Numbered from the stretch's first letter, positions 54,480 to 63,046 are shown. The stretch is 64,000 nt of DNA from RGIG4097 sp964599875 (GCA_964599875.1 CAZRHE010000002.1:62001-126000); one strand, 5' to 3'. Notes: generated from the letters alone by a model not told the origin. Translations and numbers: made by a program.

Positions 54480-55766
54480 ATGGCTAAACACGATAATACC
54501 CATTATATTTCCGCGAAGGATTCAAGACGCATTGCGAAAGAAAACCGCGCGAAAATCAAATACTACGAAAAGCAGAAGAAACGTAAGATTCGCGAAAGCG
54601 AATACACCACCGAAATGAAGGACCCCGCCAATCTCGTGGAATTCGACGGACTCAAAACTTACTTCTTCACGGACGCGGGCGTCGTCAAGTCGGTCAACGG
54701 CGTGACTTTCTCCGTCCCCGAAGGCAGTACGGTCGGCGTCGTCGGTGAATCGGGTTGCGGCAAGAGCGTTACGTCCCTTTCCCTTATGCAACTCGTGCAA
54801 GGTCCTACGGGACAAATCGTCGAAGGCTCTATCCGTTTCCGCACAAACGCGTTCAAGCGCGACGCAAAGGGCAAGAAAATCCCCGTCTACGAGCGCGACG
54901 AAAACGGCGAAATCAAAAAGGACGAGAAGGGCAAACCTATCAAAGCGAAAAACGACATAGGCGGCACCCTCTTCGAAATGCAAGAAAAGGTCTACGATAT
55001 CGCAAAGATGCCTACGGACGAAATGCGCACCATAAGAGGTAGGGAAATCGCGATGATTTTCCAAGAACCCATGACGTCGCTGAACCCCGTCTTTACGATA
55101 GGATATCAACTCGACGAGGTGTCCAAACTTCACATAGCCGACCTTCCTAAAAGCAAAATCAAGGCGAGAAGTATAGAAATGCTCGACCGCGTCGGAATCG
55201 CGGACGCAGAGGGCGTTTACAAAAAGTACCCTCACGAACTTTCGGGCGGTATGCGTCAAAGAGTTATGATTGCTATGGCACTCATTTGCAATCCCAAACT
55301 CATCGTCGCGGACGAACCTACGACCGCACTCGACGTTACCATACAGGCGCAAATCCTCGACCTCTTGCGCAATATCAAGGAAAACAACAAGAGTAGTATC
55401 CTTTTGATAACTCACGACCTCGGCGTCGTTGCCGAAATGGCGGATTACGTCGTCGTTATGTACGCGGGTAAAATCATCGAAATGGGTACGACGGAAGACA
55501 TTTTCGATCGTCCTCTTCACCCGTATACCGTCGGTTTGCAGAAGAGTAAACCCACCGTTGACGACGACGATAGCAAAGAGTTGTACTGCATCCCGGGATT
55601 CGTTCCCAATCCCGTCGATATGCCCGACTATTGCTACTTCCGCGACCGTTGCGAAAAGTGCATGAAGAAATGCGCGGGCAAATATCCCGAATTTATTAGC
55701 GTAAGCGATACGCACAAAGTGGCGTGCTACCTCTACGGTGACGCCGAGGAGGCGGATAATGACTGA
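54480..55766 (+). CDS. oppD: Oligopeptide ABC transporter ATPase with an inserted segment
   Basis: A 428-residue ABC ATPase. The Walker A motif is GESGCGKSV, the signature LSGGMRQRVMIAMAL, Walker B LIVADEPTTALD and the switch TTHDLG-like ITHDLGVVAE. The C-terminal oligo-HPY domain has the usual cysteines (YCYFRDRCEKCMKKC). A basic N-terminal extension of about 45 residues precedes the ABC domain. A charged insertion of about 55 residues sits between the first beta-sheet and the Q-loop (starting FKRDAKGKKIPVYERDENG). Both additions are unusual. It energises the OppBC channel with OppF and overlaps oppF by 8 bases. Confidence 0.93.
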   Translation: MAKHDNTHYISAKDSRRIAKENRAKIKYYEKQKKRKIRESEYTTEMKDPANLVEFDGLKTYFFTDAGVVKSVNGVTFSVPEGSTVGVVGESGCGKSVTSLSLMQLVQGPTGQIVEGSIRFRTNAFKRDAKGKKIPVYERDENGEIKKDEKGKPIKAKNDIGGTLFEMQEKVYDIAKMPTDEMRTIRGREIAMIFQEPMTSLNPVFTIGYQLDEVSKLHIADLPKSKIKARSIEMLDRVGIADAEGVYKKYPHELSGGMRQRVMIAMALICNPKLIVADEPTTALDVTIQAQILDLLRNIKENNKSSILLITHDLGVVAEMADYVVVMYAGKIIEMGTTEDIFDRPLHPYTVGLQKSKPTVDDDDSKELYCIPGFVPNPVDMPDYCYFRDRCEKCMKKCAGKYPEFISVSDTHKVACYLYGDAEEADND

Positions 55767-57012
55767 TAATATGGAAATTAAAAATATGAATCAGGAACTC
55801 GAAAACGCCACCGAGAGCGTTGAAAATACGAACGAGGTTTCGGAAAACGTAATCGACGCCGCTGAAAACGTGGATGAAACCGCGGCGGAAAACAATAACT
55901 CCGAAAACGCGGAAGTAAAGCATAACGATTTCGACGAAAATGCACCTCTTTTGGTGGTCAAAAATTTGAGGAAATACTTCACCGCCGGCACGAATTTCTT
56001 CGGCAAGCCCAACAAATTCTTGCACGCCGTCGACGACGTATCTTTCACCCTCGAAAAGGGCAAAACTCTCGGCATAGTCGGTGAATCCGGTTGCGGAAAG
56101 ACCACTATGGGAAGAACGCTTTTGCGCCTTTACGACGTCACGGGCGGAGAAGTCTACTTCAAGGGTAAAGAAGTTTCGAAAATCAGCAACAGAGAATTTG
56201 AAAAACTTCGTCCTCATATGCAGATGATTTTCCAAGACCCCTACGCAAGCCTTTCTCCCAGAATGAGAGTCGGCGAAATCATAGGGGAGGCGGCGCTCGA
56301 ACACGGAATCGTGGACAAAGCGCATTATCGCGAATACGTGCTGTCCGTCATGAAAATGTGCGGACTTCAACCGCATTACTACGAGCGTTATCCTCACGAA
56401 TTTTCGGGCGGACAACGTCAAAGAATTTGTATCGCGAGAGCGCTTGCGCTGAAACCCGAACTCGTCGTTTGCGACGAACCCGTTTCCGCACTCGACGTTT
56501 CCATTCAGGCGCAAGTCATCAACATGCTCAAAGACTTGCAACAAGAATTGGGGCTTTCGTACATATTCATCACGCACGATTTGTCCGTCGTCAAGCACAT
56601 TTCGGATAATATCGGCGTTATGTATCTCGGAAAAATGGTGGAGTACGCCTCGAAAGAGCAGATTTTCAACAACACTCTTCACCCTTACACGAAGGCACTG
56701 TTTTCCGCAGTCCCCGTCCCCGACCCGCACGTCAAGATGAACAGAATCATCTTGGAAGGGGATATTCCTTCTCCCGTCAATCCTCCGTCGGGTTGCAGAT
56801 TCCACACTCGTTGCGGAAATTGCATGGAGATATGCAAGTCCATATGCCCCGAATACAGAGAGGTCGAACCCGGTCATTTCTGTTCGTGCCACCTGTACAA
56901 CACCGACGAGATGAACGAAAAGTACGCTGAAGAACTCGAACGTATTAAGGAAGAGGAAAAGAAAGCGGAACTCGAAAAGAATAATGGCAAAAAGAAAAAA
57001 GGAAAAGGCTGA
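55759..57012 (+). CDS. oppF: Oligopeptide ABC transporter ATPase
   Basis: A 417-residue ABC ATPase with Walker A (GESGCGKTTMGRTLL), Q-loop (IFQDPYASL), signature (FSGGQRQRICIARAL), Walker B (LVVCDEPVSALD) and HDLSVVKH. The C-terminus has the oligo-HPY cysteines (RCGNCMEICKSICP). It begins with a Glu/Asn-rich acidic extension of about 65 residues and ends in a Lys/Glu-rich tail. The ATG at 55759, within the oppD end, has GAGGAGG at good spacing. The next small gene starts 29 bases before this stop. Confidence 0.93.
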   Translation: MTDNMEIKNMNQELENATESVENTNEVSENVIDAAENVDETAAENNNSENAEVKHNDFDENAPLLVVKNLRKYFTAGTNFFGKPNKFLHAVDDVSFTLEKGKTLGIVGESGCGKTTMGRTLLRLYDVTGGEVYFKGKEVSKISNREFEKLRPHMQMIFQDPYASLSPRMRVGEIIGEAALEHGIVDKAHYREYVLSVMKMCGLQPHYYERYPHEFSGGQRQRICIARALALKPELVVCDEPVSALDVSIQAQVINMLKDLQQELGLSYIFITHDLSVVKHISDNIGVMYLGKMVEYASKEQIFNNTLHPYTKALFSAVPVPDPHVKMNRIILEGDIPSPVNPPSGCRFHTRCGNCMEICKSICPEYREVEPGHFCSCHLYNTDEMNEKYAEELERIKEEEKKAELEKNNGKKKKGKG

Positions 57013-57238
57013 ACTGGATACCGAAACGACGATTGCGGATATGAACGTCGAGGGTTTTAGATGGTATAACCCGAACAAGAAAAAAAACGCGACGTCGAAT
57101 CAGGCACCTGTTAAATTGACGAAAAAAGAACGCATTGCGATGATTAAGGGCGCGTTTCAAGCGGTGCTCCCCTTCGTCGGAGTGGTAATCTGTATATTCG
57201 TCTTGGTCTTTGCAGTAGCATACTTATGGTTAAAATGA
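56984..57238 (+). CDS. Small single-helix membrane protein
   Basis: An 84-residue protein: a basic N-terminus MAKRKKEKAEL, a polar middle, and one C-terminal membrane helix at about residues 60-82 (VLPFVGVVICIFVLVFAVAYL). It overlaps oppF by 29 bases in another frame and is followed after 17 bases by a lipoprotein gene. The upstream ribosome site is weak (AAAAGAA). The coherent amphipathic and hydrophobic layout and the position inside a tight operon argue it is real. No family recognised; possibly a small accessory of the Opp transporter. Confidence 0.65.
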   Translation: MAKRKKEKAELDTETTIADMNVEGFRWYNPNKKKNATSNQAPVKLTKKERIAMIKGAFQAVLPFVGVVICIFVLVFAVAYLWLK

Positions 57239-57255
57239 AAAGTTTGGAGAACGTT

Positions 57256-60200
57256 ATGAAAAACAAAAAGTTTCTCATTATAGCAAGTTTGATCGTGATA
57301 TTGGCAATCGCGTTCGTCACGTGCGCTTGCAACCCCGAAAATCCCGACGAGCCTAATACCGATAACGGAATCGTCAATCCCGATGACGGCACGAATACCG
57401 ACGGCGGAGATTGCACGATAACTTACGAGGGCGTCGACGGAGTAATCTTCTCTTCTTCCAATCCGAAGTCGGCAAAGAAAGGAGAGAGTTTCACGTTTGA
57501 ATTCAGCGTGGACGTCTTTTACACGGGCACTCCCGTCGTCAAAGTCAACAATCGCGACAAAACCGCTGATTACGACGAAGAAAACTACGTCTATACGGTC
57601 AATGGGACCGTTACGAAAGATATGGTCGTGTCCGTGAGCGGCATTGAAAAAGCCGTTTCGGATATGTACACCGCAAGCACGGGCGAAATCGAAACCCCCT
57701 TCCTTATCAACGAGCCTATCGACTTGTTGGCAATGGCAGAACGTATCAATTCGGGCGCAGACAACTCGGCAATGGCTGTTCTCGGTTACTACGTGCTTGA
57801 AAACGACATCGATTTGAGAGGACAAGAAATCCCGATTATCGGCGACGGAAACAACAATTACGCGTTCTTCGGCGGTTATTTGAACGGAAACGGTCACACC
57901 ATTTCCAACTTCAAAATCAATTCCGACGGCAAAGATTACGTCGGTTTGTTCGGTATCGTGCAAGCGGGTTACTACGAAAGCCTCGGCTTCACGGGCGGCA
58001 CGATTTTCAATTTGAAATTGTCCGATTATACGATTGCCGCGACCAACACCGGTAGCACTATTACTTGCGGCTCCTTTGTAGGTCAAGGCTTCGGCGCGAC
58101 TCTCGTCCTTTGCGAAGCGAAGAACGCGACTATCGACGTTATGGGCGACAACAACTACTTCTCCTATGCGGGCGGGATTATAGGACTTCAACGCTCCTAT
58201 CAAAATCCTTACTTCTCGAAAGTGAGTTACTGCTCGACGGATAACGTCAACATCGTTTGCAGCAGCGGCACGACTTACGCCGCAGGCGGCATTTCGGGTT
58301 ACGTGTACGCAGAGGACGACTCCATTGTTTCTCTCGTTACTAACTGCTATACGAACGGCGACGTCACGGGATCCTTCCACGCAGGCGGAATCGTCGGTTG
58401 GCTCAGCAATTACACCGCGGTTATATCCTGTTATTCTACAGGTACCGTACACGCACAATCCCACCTCACCGATACGGTGAATACCGAACAATATTGCCAC
58501 GCATACGCGGGCGGTCTTGTCGGAATGGCGCAACTCGATTCAGTTATTGCGGATAGTTTTGCGACGGGCTCCGTCAGCGCACACGCCGCCGCAGGCTCTT
58601 CCTATACTCACCTCGGTGAAATCGTGGGCAGAGTAGAGGACTTGGAAGACGGCTTGTACAATGCAAAAGAAATGAGCATCTTCAACTGCTACGGCAGCAA
58701 TTCCGGCATCGACTTCACCAACCCTGAAAACGTCAAAACCAAACTCGGTTGGCACGACGTCGACTGGAAATTCGAAAACGGTTCTTATCCCGTCGTTAAC
58801 ACCGTCAACAGTTACAAAGGAGAAGACGACGAAACCGAAATCGTATCCTATTCCTATACCGTGAAATTGAACTACGGCGGAAAGACGGATGAAAACGGCA
58901 AGACCGAATATTCTATCGAAATCAAAGACCAATACGAAGCAATGACTTATTGGTATCAAGTTTTCGAATACGGCGACAACGCGGAAGAGGGCATCCCCGC
59001 AACAATCAAAACGAAGGATGGTTATACGTCTTACGGGTATTATTTCGACAGCGAGTTGACCCTTCCCGTCCCTGCTGGGTACGTGCCTATGCGCAATATA
59101 ACCCTGTACGTTGCGTTTGCGAATAACAGCGACGTCGCGGGCACGTATTATTTGGTTTCCGAATACGAGGATAACGACGTCGAACTCGTACTCAATGCGG
59201 ACGGAACTTATTCTTGTACGGACGTCTACGGCTCTTATGAGGGCGAATACGTCTACAACGGCGAATACGTCGTGTTTACGGGCGCAAGATTCGCGCGTTA
59301 CTACGGCGAAGGAGATCTCGAAAACTACCAAGCATATGAATTTAAGGCGGTCAAGACCGCAAACGGATTCGAAATCTACGGCGCGCTTTACTCGGATGAG
59401 GACGGCGAAGTCGTCGAACTCGTGCCGAGAGATAATCCTCTCAAAGCAATCAAAGAAGACAAAGCGATAGTAGGCAGTTACTTCCTTAACAGCGGTGCGA
59501 ACGCTCTCATTATTGAATTCTTTGCGAACGGAACGGGCATCATGTATTCGAGCGGCGACGAAACCGAATTCGAATATACGTTGAGCGAAGACGGAAGCAC
59601 GATTGATCTCGTCGCGGGTGAAGACACCCAAACCATTACTATCAGCGGCGGAACTTTTTATATCTATTCCGCGCCGCTCTATAAGACGGATGCGTTCAGA
59701 GGCAAGTGGGAAATTTCTTCCTTGCCCAACAAGTATATGGAATTCGACGGCGCGGGCAACTGGACTTACTCCTACGTCGGATACAAGAAAGAAAACAATC
59801 AATTGTTTGAAACCGTTCTCGCAACCCAAGAGGGAACTTACACGGTGAGCGCAAGCGGCGACGAACTCACGCTTTCAAACGGTGCGGTGGTTACGTTCAC
59901 AAACGACGGATTCATAGAAATCACGTCCGCGGATTCGTCCTACGTGTACGGTCGTCCCGACGGCTATTTCGGCAAGTGGACGTCTCAAGACGGAAGCGTG
60001 GTTCTCGAACTCAACGGCATTACTTCCGCTGGCTACGGCGATGCGAAAATCCGCTATATCACCAAGGACGGCGATATAACTAAAAACGAAATCTATTACT
60101 TGACCTATGCACCCGATATGCTTATCGAAGGACAAATTTGCGTGTTCTACGAAGGCGAATATTACGGCTCTATTGCGTATAACTCCGGCAACGGATATCT

Positions 60201-61458
60201 CTACGGCTCGGTTTATTCTCTTGCGTTGTCCGACTTTGCAACCGTCGTTTTGTATCGCACGGACGAATACGCGGGCGAATGGGTCGGCGACAGTTTGTTC
60301 GATATCGTATCCTTCAACGGCTACGGCGTCTACACGATATTCGGTGATGTCGCATTGAACGGCACTATCACCATCGACGGCTCCGTAGTCAACTACTATC
60401 TCGACAATTTCTCCCTCTCCGGAAGATTCTCTTATGGTGACAAGACCTATGAAATGACTTTGGACGAGGGTAGAAACGTGATTACGATTACCTACGTCGG
60501 CGGCAATGCGGAACTCGCAAGAAAAGACGCTCTCGGCGGTAAAACTTTCGTGGACGAAAACGGAACGGAATACGTATTCGACGGCAAAGGCTCTCTTGCG
60601 TCGAAAGGAACTCTCACCGTTAAATACGCAAACAAGACCAATACGTACTCTTACGTCGTCGAAAAAGACGGCTCGGTCGCAATCTACGACGGCGATAATA
60701 ACGTCGGCGGAATAGCGGTCGAAGGGGAAGTCGGCAACAGAAATTATGCGTTGACAATCGGTTCTCAAAAAGTCGTCCTCGGCGTCAAGACGGCGTTCAC
60801 GGGCTCGTGGGCACTCGAATCCTCTTTCGACAGCGACCTCGTCATCGGCAGTATGAACTACGACAACGTCCTCGTCGGAAAAGTCCCGCTCACCATCAAC
60901 GACAAAGCATCCGTGTACGACGCGTCCTTCACGCTGACCGACGACGGTTATCTTGTTTGGGAAGTCGAAGAAGGCGTCAATCTCTACGTCGTGGAAATTG
61001 CGGAAGAAACGTTCATCGTTTCTACGCACCTCAACTGGTTCAATTACGACGACTCCGATAGCACCGAATGGGTGTATAGTTACGCGATGAAGGCGGACGT
61101 CCTCAGAGGCAAGTGGACGAATAACGCAAGATATCAAAGTTACGTTTTCGACGGAATGGGCAAGAACACCGAAGCACTCGGCACGTTTGCGGTGTATATC
61201 ACAGGCTCCACCACCGCAGTGGATAACTTCTACTACGGCTACTTCGAGAGAGTGGACGGCAGCGGTTACGACTTCCTCATATTCACCGAATACAGCACCA
61301 CCGCGCGCTCCGCATTCAAGGTCAATATGCTCGATAAAGTGCCTACGGACGATGAAGACGTCTACGTGAACGAGGCAGGGGATAAAGCATTCTCCACCGA
61401 GTCCGTCGACCTTGGCAAATACAAAGCGTTTGCCAAAAACACCGACACCGAAGAATAA
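57256..61458 (+). CDS. Large lipoprotein with GLUG and repeated lipocalin-like modules
   Basis: A 1400-residue lipoprotein with lipobox AFVTCAC. After an Ig-like N-terminal domain, residues about 140-520 carry GLUG-type beta-helix turns (GNGHTISNFKINSDGKDYVG, AGGIVGWLSNYTAVISCYS, AGGLVGMAQLDSVIADSFA). An InlB-like repeat (about 535-620) follows. The rest holds at least six repeats of 80-100 residues that each start with G-x-W/Y and a short hairpin (GTYYLVSEYEDN, GKWEISSLPNKYMEF, GKWTSQDGSVVLELNG, RGKWTNNARYQSYVFDG). The ATG at 57256 has GGAG 7 bases upstream; another in-frame ATG 21 bases earlier lacks a ribosome site. Last gene of the subtilase-Opp block. Confidence 0.85.
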   Translation: MKNKKFLIIASLIVILAIAFVTCACNPENPDEPNTDNGIVNPDDGTNTDGGDCTITYEGVDGVIFSSSNPKSAKKGESFTFEFSVDVFYTGTPVVKVNNRDKTADYDEENYVYTVNGTVTKDMVVSVSGIEKAVSDMYTASTGEIETPFLINEPIDLLAMAERINSGADNSAMAVLGYYVLENDIDLRGQEIPIIGDGNNNYAFFGGYLNGNGHTISNFKINSDGKDYVGLFGIVQAGYYESLGFTGGTIFNLKLSDYTIAATNTGSTITCGSFVGQGFGATLVLCEAKNATIDVMGDNNYFSYAGGIIGLQRSYQNPYFSKVSYCSTDNVNIVCSSGTTYAAGGISGYVYAEDDSIVSLVTNCYTNGDVTGSFHAGGIVGWLSNYTAVISCYSTGTVHAQSHLTDTVNTEQYCHAYAGGLVGMAQLDSVIADSFATGSVSAHAAAGSSYTHLGEIVGRVEDLEDGLYNAKEMSIFNCYGSNSGIDFTNPENVKTKLGWHDVDWKFENGSYPVVNTVNSYKGEDDETEIVSYSYTVKLNYGGKTDENGKTEYSIEIKDQYEAMTYWYQVFEYGDNAEEGIPATIKTKDGYTSYGYYFDSELTLPVPAGYVPMRNITLYVAFANNSDVAGTYYLVSEYEDNDVELVLNADGTYSCTDVYGSYEGEYVYNGEYVVFTGARFARYYGEGDLENYQAYEFKAVKTANGFEIYGALYSDEDGEVVELVPRDNPLKAIKEDKAIVGSYFLNSGANALIIEFFANGTGIMYSSGDETEFEYTLSEDGSTIDLVAGEDTQTITISGGTFYIYSAPLYKTDAFRGKWEISSLPNKYMEFDGAGNWTYSYVGYKKENNQLFETVLATQEGTYTVSASGDELTLSNGAVVTFTNDGFIEITSADSSYVYGRPDGYFGKWTSQDGSVVLELNGITSAGYGDAKIRYITKDGDITKNEIYYLTYAPDMLIEGQICVFYEGEYYGSIAYNSGNGYLYGSVYSLALSDFATVVLYRTDEYAGEWVGDSLFDIVSFNGYGVYTIFGDVALNGTITIDGSVVNYYLDNFSLSGRFSYGDKTYEMTLDEGRNVITITYVGGNAELARKDALGGKTFVDENGTEYVFDGKGSLASKGTLTVKYANKTNTYSYVVEKDGSVAIYDGDNNVGGIAVEGEVGNRNYALTIGSQKVVLGVKTAFTGSWALESSFDSDLVIGSMNYDNVLVGKVPLTINDKASVYDASFTLTDDGYLVWEVEEGVNLYVVEIAEETFIVSTHLNWFNYDDSDSTEWVYSYAMKADVLRGKWTNNARYQSYVFDGMGKNTEALGTFAVYITGSTTAVDNFYYGYFERVDGSGYDFLIFTEYSTTARSAFKVNMLDKVPTDDEDVYVNEAGDKAFSTESVDLGKYKAFAKNTDTEE

Positions 61459-61478
61459 CTTCTTCACAACTCAAAATC

Positions 61479-61507
61479 AAAACGGCACCTGAATCGGTGC
61501 CGTTTTT
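61479..61507 (+). terminator. Terminator of the subtilase-Opp locus
   Basis: AAAACGGCACC (61479-61489) pairs with GGTGCCGTTTT (61496-61506), an 11-bp perfect stem, with a T-run. Confidence 0.93.
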
Positions 61508-61557
61508 CATAAATTCAAATCGATTTTTCCTCATAAATAATTCTATTCGTTTGTTTC

Positions 61558-61665
61558 ACAAATTTCCGATATCGGAAATTTGTCAATGCGATATGCCGTG
61601 ATTATTTCCGATATCGGAAATATTATACCCAAAAACACGCTGAAAACTTCCGTTATCGGAAATTT
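61558..61665. repeat. Three palindromes centred exactly 42 bp apart
   Basis: Site 1 (61558-61583) is a perfect 26-bp palindrome with core TTTCCGATATCGGAAA. Site 2 (61603-61622) is a perfect 20-bp palindrome with the same core. Site 3 (61644-61665) is a degenerate copy, CTTCCGTTATCGGAAA. Centres fall at 61570.5, 61612.5 and 61654.5, so both steps are 42 bp, four turns of B-DNA. The spacers are not similar to each other. The array lies downstream of the XRE gene (minus strand) and after the Opp terminator, not in front of an evident gene. Confidence 0.9.
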
Positions 61666-61723
61666 GCGGTTATGGATTGGTGCTTTAGATAGGGAAGAAA
61701 ATATATATTATTTTTTAGTGTAG
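61586..61723 (+). other. Possible 45-codon reading frame inside the palindrome array
   Basis: Starting at ATG 61586 there is an open frame of 45 codons in which palindromes 2 and 3 are read as SDIGN and SVIGN; palindrome 1 reads SDIGN in the same frame upstream of the ATG. The ribosome site is poor. I list it because a 42-bp period preserves the frame, but a real protein is doubtful. Confidence 0.2.
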
Positions 61724-61725
61724 AT

Positions 61726-61962
61726 TCAAAAGATTTTGTTGCCGAATTCGTCTTCAAGACCTAACAAATAGTCCGCACTGACGTGAAAGTATTTCGCAAT
61801 AGAAATGAGTGCAGATGCCGTAGGTTCCGTCTTTGCAAGTTCCCATTTGGCAACGGCGGACTGGCTGACTTGCAACGCTTGCGCAAGTTCATATTGGCTC
61901 AATCCTTGTGCTATTCTCAAATCTTTGATGACGTCTTTGAACATACGATTAGCATAACTCAT
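61726..61962 (-). CDS. XRE-family helix-turn-helix regulator
   Basis: A 78-residue Cro/C1-type regulator, essentially one HTH_3 domain (KDLRIAQGLSQYELAQALQVSQSAVAKWE, with recognition helix SQSAVAKWE), ending LLGLEDEFGNKIF. It is likely to repress transcription as a dimer. No convincing Shine-Dalgarno precedes its ATG. Half-sites AAGTCTT lie just upstream at 61965 and 61984, with the inverse AAGACTT at 61993, in the divergent promoter of the small membrane protein gene, so that gene is the likely target. AT-richer than the genes to the left. Confidence 0.9.
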   Translation of the reverse strand: MSYANRMFKDVIKDLRIAQGLSQYELAQALQVSQSAVAKWELAKTEPTASALISIAKYFHVSADYLLGLEDEFGNKIF

Positions 61963-61978
61963 TTAAGTCTTTTTGTGC

Positions 61979-62007
61979 TTGACAAGTCTTAAAAGACTTA
62001 ATATAAT
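61979..62007 (+). promoter_or_regulatory. Consensus promoter with operator palindrome in its spacer
   Basis: TTGACA (61979-61984), 17 bases, TATAAT (62002-62007), perfect consensus in both elements. The spacer is filled by AAGTCTT-AA-AAGACTT (61984-61999), and one more half-site AAGTCTT is at 61965-61971. A bound repressor would block both elements. Confidence 0.85.
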
Positions 62008-62076
62008 TTTTTTATCAACAATCATTTACAAAAATGAGATTGACAAACTTTTAAGAATGATACAAGAAGGAAAAAA

Positions 62077-62274
62077 ATGAAAGTAGAAAAGAGCCTATAT
62101 GAAATTGATATGCAAAAGAATTTGAAAAAACTAAGAAATTATATTATGATGAGTTTTGCGTTAACTATTTGTCAGTTTGTTATGCTAATTGTAGGCGCAT
62201 CCGGTCATGCTGTGGCAATGGCTGTAGTCGGAGGAGTTGGTTTTGTGCTGTTTATGATTGTGTTTTTTTACTAA
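62077..62274 (+). CDS. Small two-helix membrane protein
   Basis: A 65-residue protein: a charged N-terminal helix (MKVEKSLYEIDMQKNLKKL), then two membrane helices (about 22-41 and 46-64). The ribosome site AGAAGGA is 7 bases before the ATG. It is controlled by the consensus promoter and operator described at 61979-62007 and is divergent from the XRE regulator gene. No family recognised. The pairing of a tightly repressed small membrane protein with an XRE protein would fit a toxin-like, stress or signalling role, but nothing in the sequence proves that. Confidence 0.75.
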   Translation: MKVEKSLYEIDMQKNLKKLRNYIMMSFALTICQFVMLIVGASGHAVAMAVVGGVGFVLFMIVFFY

Positions 62275-62341
62275 TACATTTGTATAGTATTACGGCTCAT
62301 AAAGACGTCGAAAAATGACGATGAAATTTAATAAAAAGATA

Positions 62342-62383
62342 AAAATGATTTCCGTTATTCGATAAATGTCGGAAGTCGTTTTA
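62342..62383. terminator. Terminator between the small membrane protein and tetR
   Basis: AAAATGATTTCCG (62342-62354) pairs with CGGAAGTCGTTTT (62370-62382), with two T-G wobbles. It is followed by T/A-rich sequence on both strands, so it can serve both converging genes. Confidence 0.7.
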
Positions 62384-62386
62384 TTA

Positions 62387-62968
62387 TTATACTTCCAAAT
62401 CTTTTGAGGTTTTTACGATGATGCGTGCCATTTCCACCGAAATGTCGTTTAAGGAACAATCCAACTCTCCTTTAAACCAAGCTTCGTACATACGCATCAT
62501 ACCGCCCGCAAACAATTGAACACGTAAAGAAAAGGTGACGGAATGTCTTACGCTCTCCGGAATGTCTTTATCCTCCGCAATAAAACTCAGAAATGTTTTT
62601 GCAAATTTATCGAAAAATCCCGCTGAATTTTTAAAGAGAATAAGTGTGCGATAAAATTCAATATCCTCTTCGAGATAACGATTTATTTTTAAAAGTACTG
62701 GCAACGGATTCGTAAAGAAAGAACGGAATGTAAAATCGGCTAAAATATCTCGCATTCTTGCAAAAATTTCTTCTTCGAATGTTTCTATCACGTTAGGGAT
62801 ATCAAGATAATGAGCATAAAATGTAGAACGGTTTACATCGGCTCTTTTTACCACGTCCGAAACGGTGATTTTGTTGACATCTTTTTCTTTCATCAATGAG
62901 AGGAATGCTTCTCGAATCAGTTTTTTAGAACGTTTTGCGCTTTTATATTCTGCTTTTTTTTGCTCCAT
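62387..62968 (-). CDS. TetR family transcriptional regulator
   Basis: A 193-residue TetR/AcrR regulator. The helix-turn-helix is ITVSDVVKRADVNRSTFYAHYLDI at about residues 34-57, and the helical ligand-binding domain fills the rest. The ATG at 62968 has GGAG 10 bases upstream; a TTG 9 bases earlier is the alternative start. It is divergent from the oleate-hydratase-like gene. The shared promoter region carries an inverted repeat (63079-63116) that overlaps the -35 of its own promoter, so self-repression and control of the neighbour are likely. A fatty-acid ligand is an inference from the partner gene. Confidence 0.92.
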   Translation of the reverse strand: MEQKKAEYKSAKRSKKLIREAFLSLMKEKDVNKITVSDVVKRADVNRSTFYAHYLDIPNVIETFEEEIFARMRDILADFTFRSFFTNPLPVLLKINRYLEEDIEFYRTLILFKNSAGFFDKFAKTFLSFIAEDKDIPESVRHSVTFSLRVQLFAGGMMRMYEAWFKGELDCSLNDISVEMARIIVKTSKDLEV

Positions 62969-63046
62969 TTTTATCAATCTCCATTACTTTTATTGTAGGC
63001 TGTCGGAAATCCGTTAATTGTCGAAAAATTGATGAGCAGTTACCTA

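Noticed and set aside
61558..61622. Known LexA-type operator.
   Set aside because: The Gram-positive LexA box has a GAAC...GTTC pattern; the core here is TTTCCGATATCGGAAA, which does not match.
61558..61665. CRISPR or insertion-sequence ends as an explanation for the 42-bp palindromes.
   Set aside because: Fully palindromic short cores, three copies, no cas or transposase gene and no target duplication visible.
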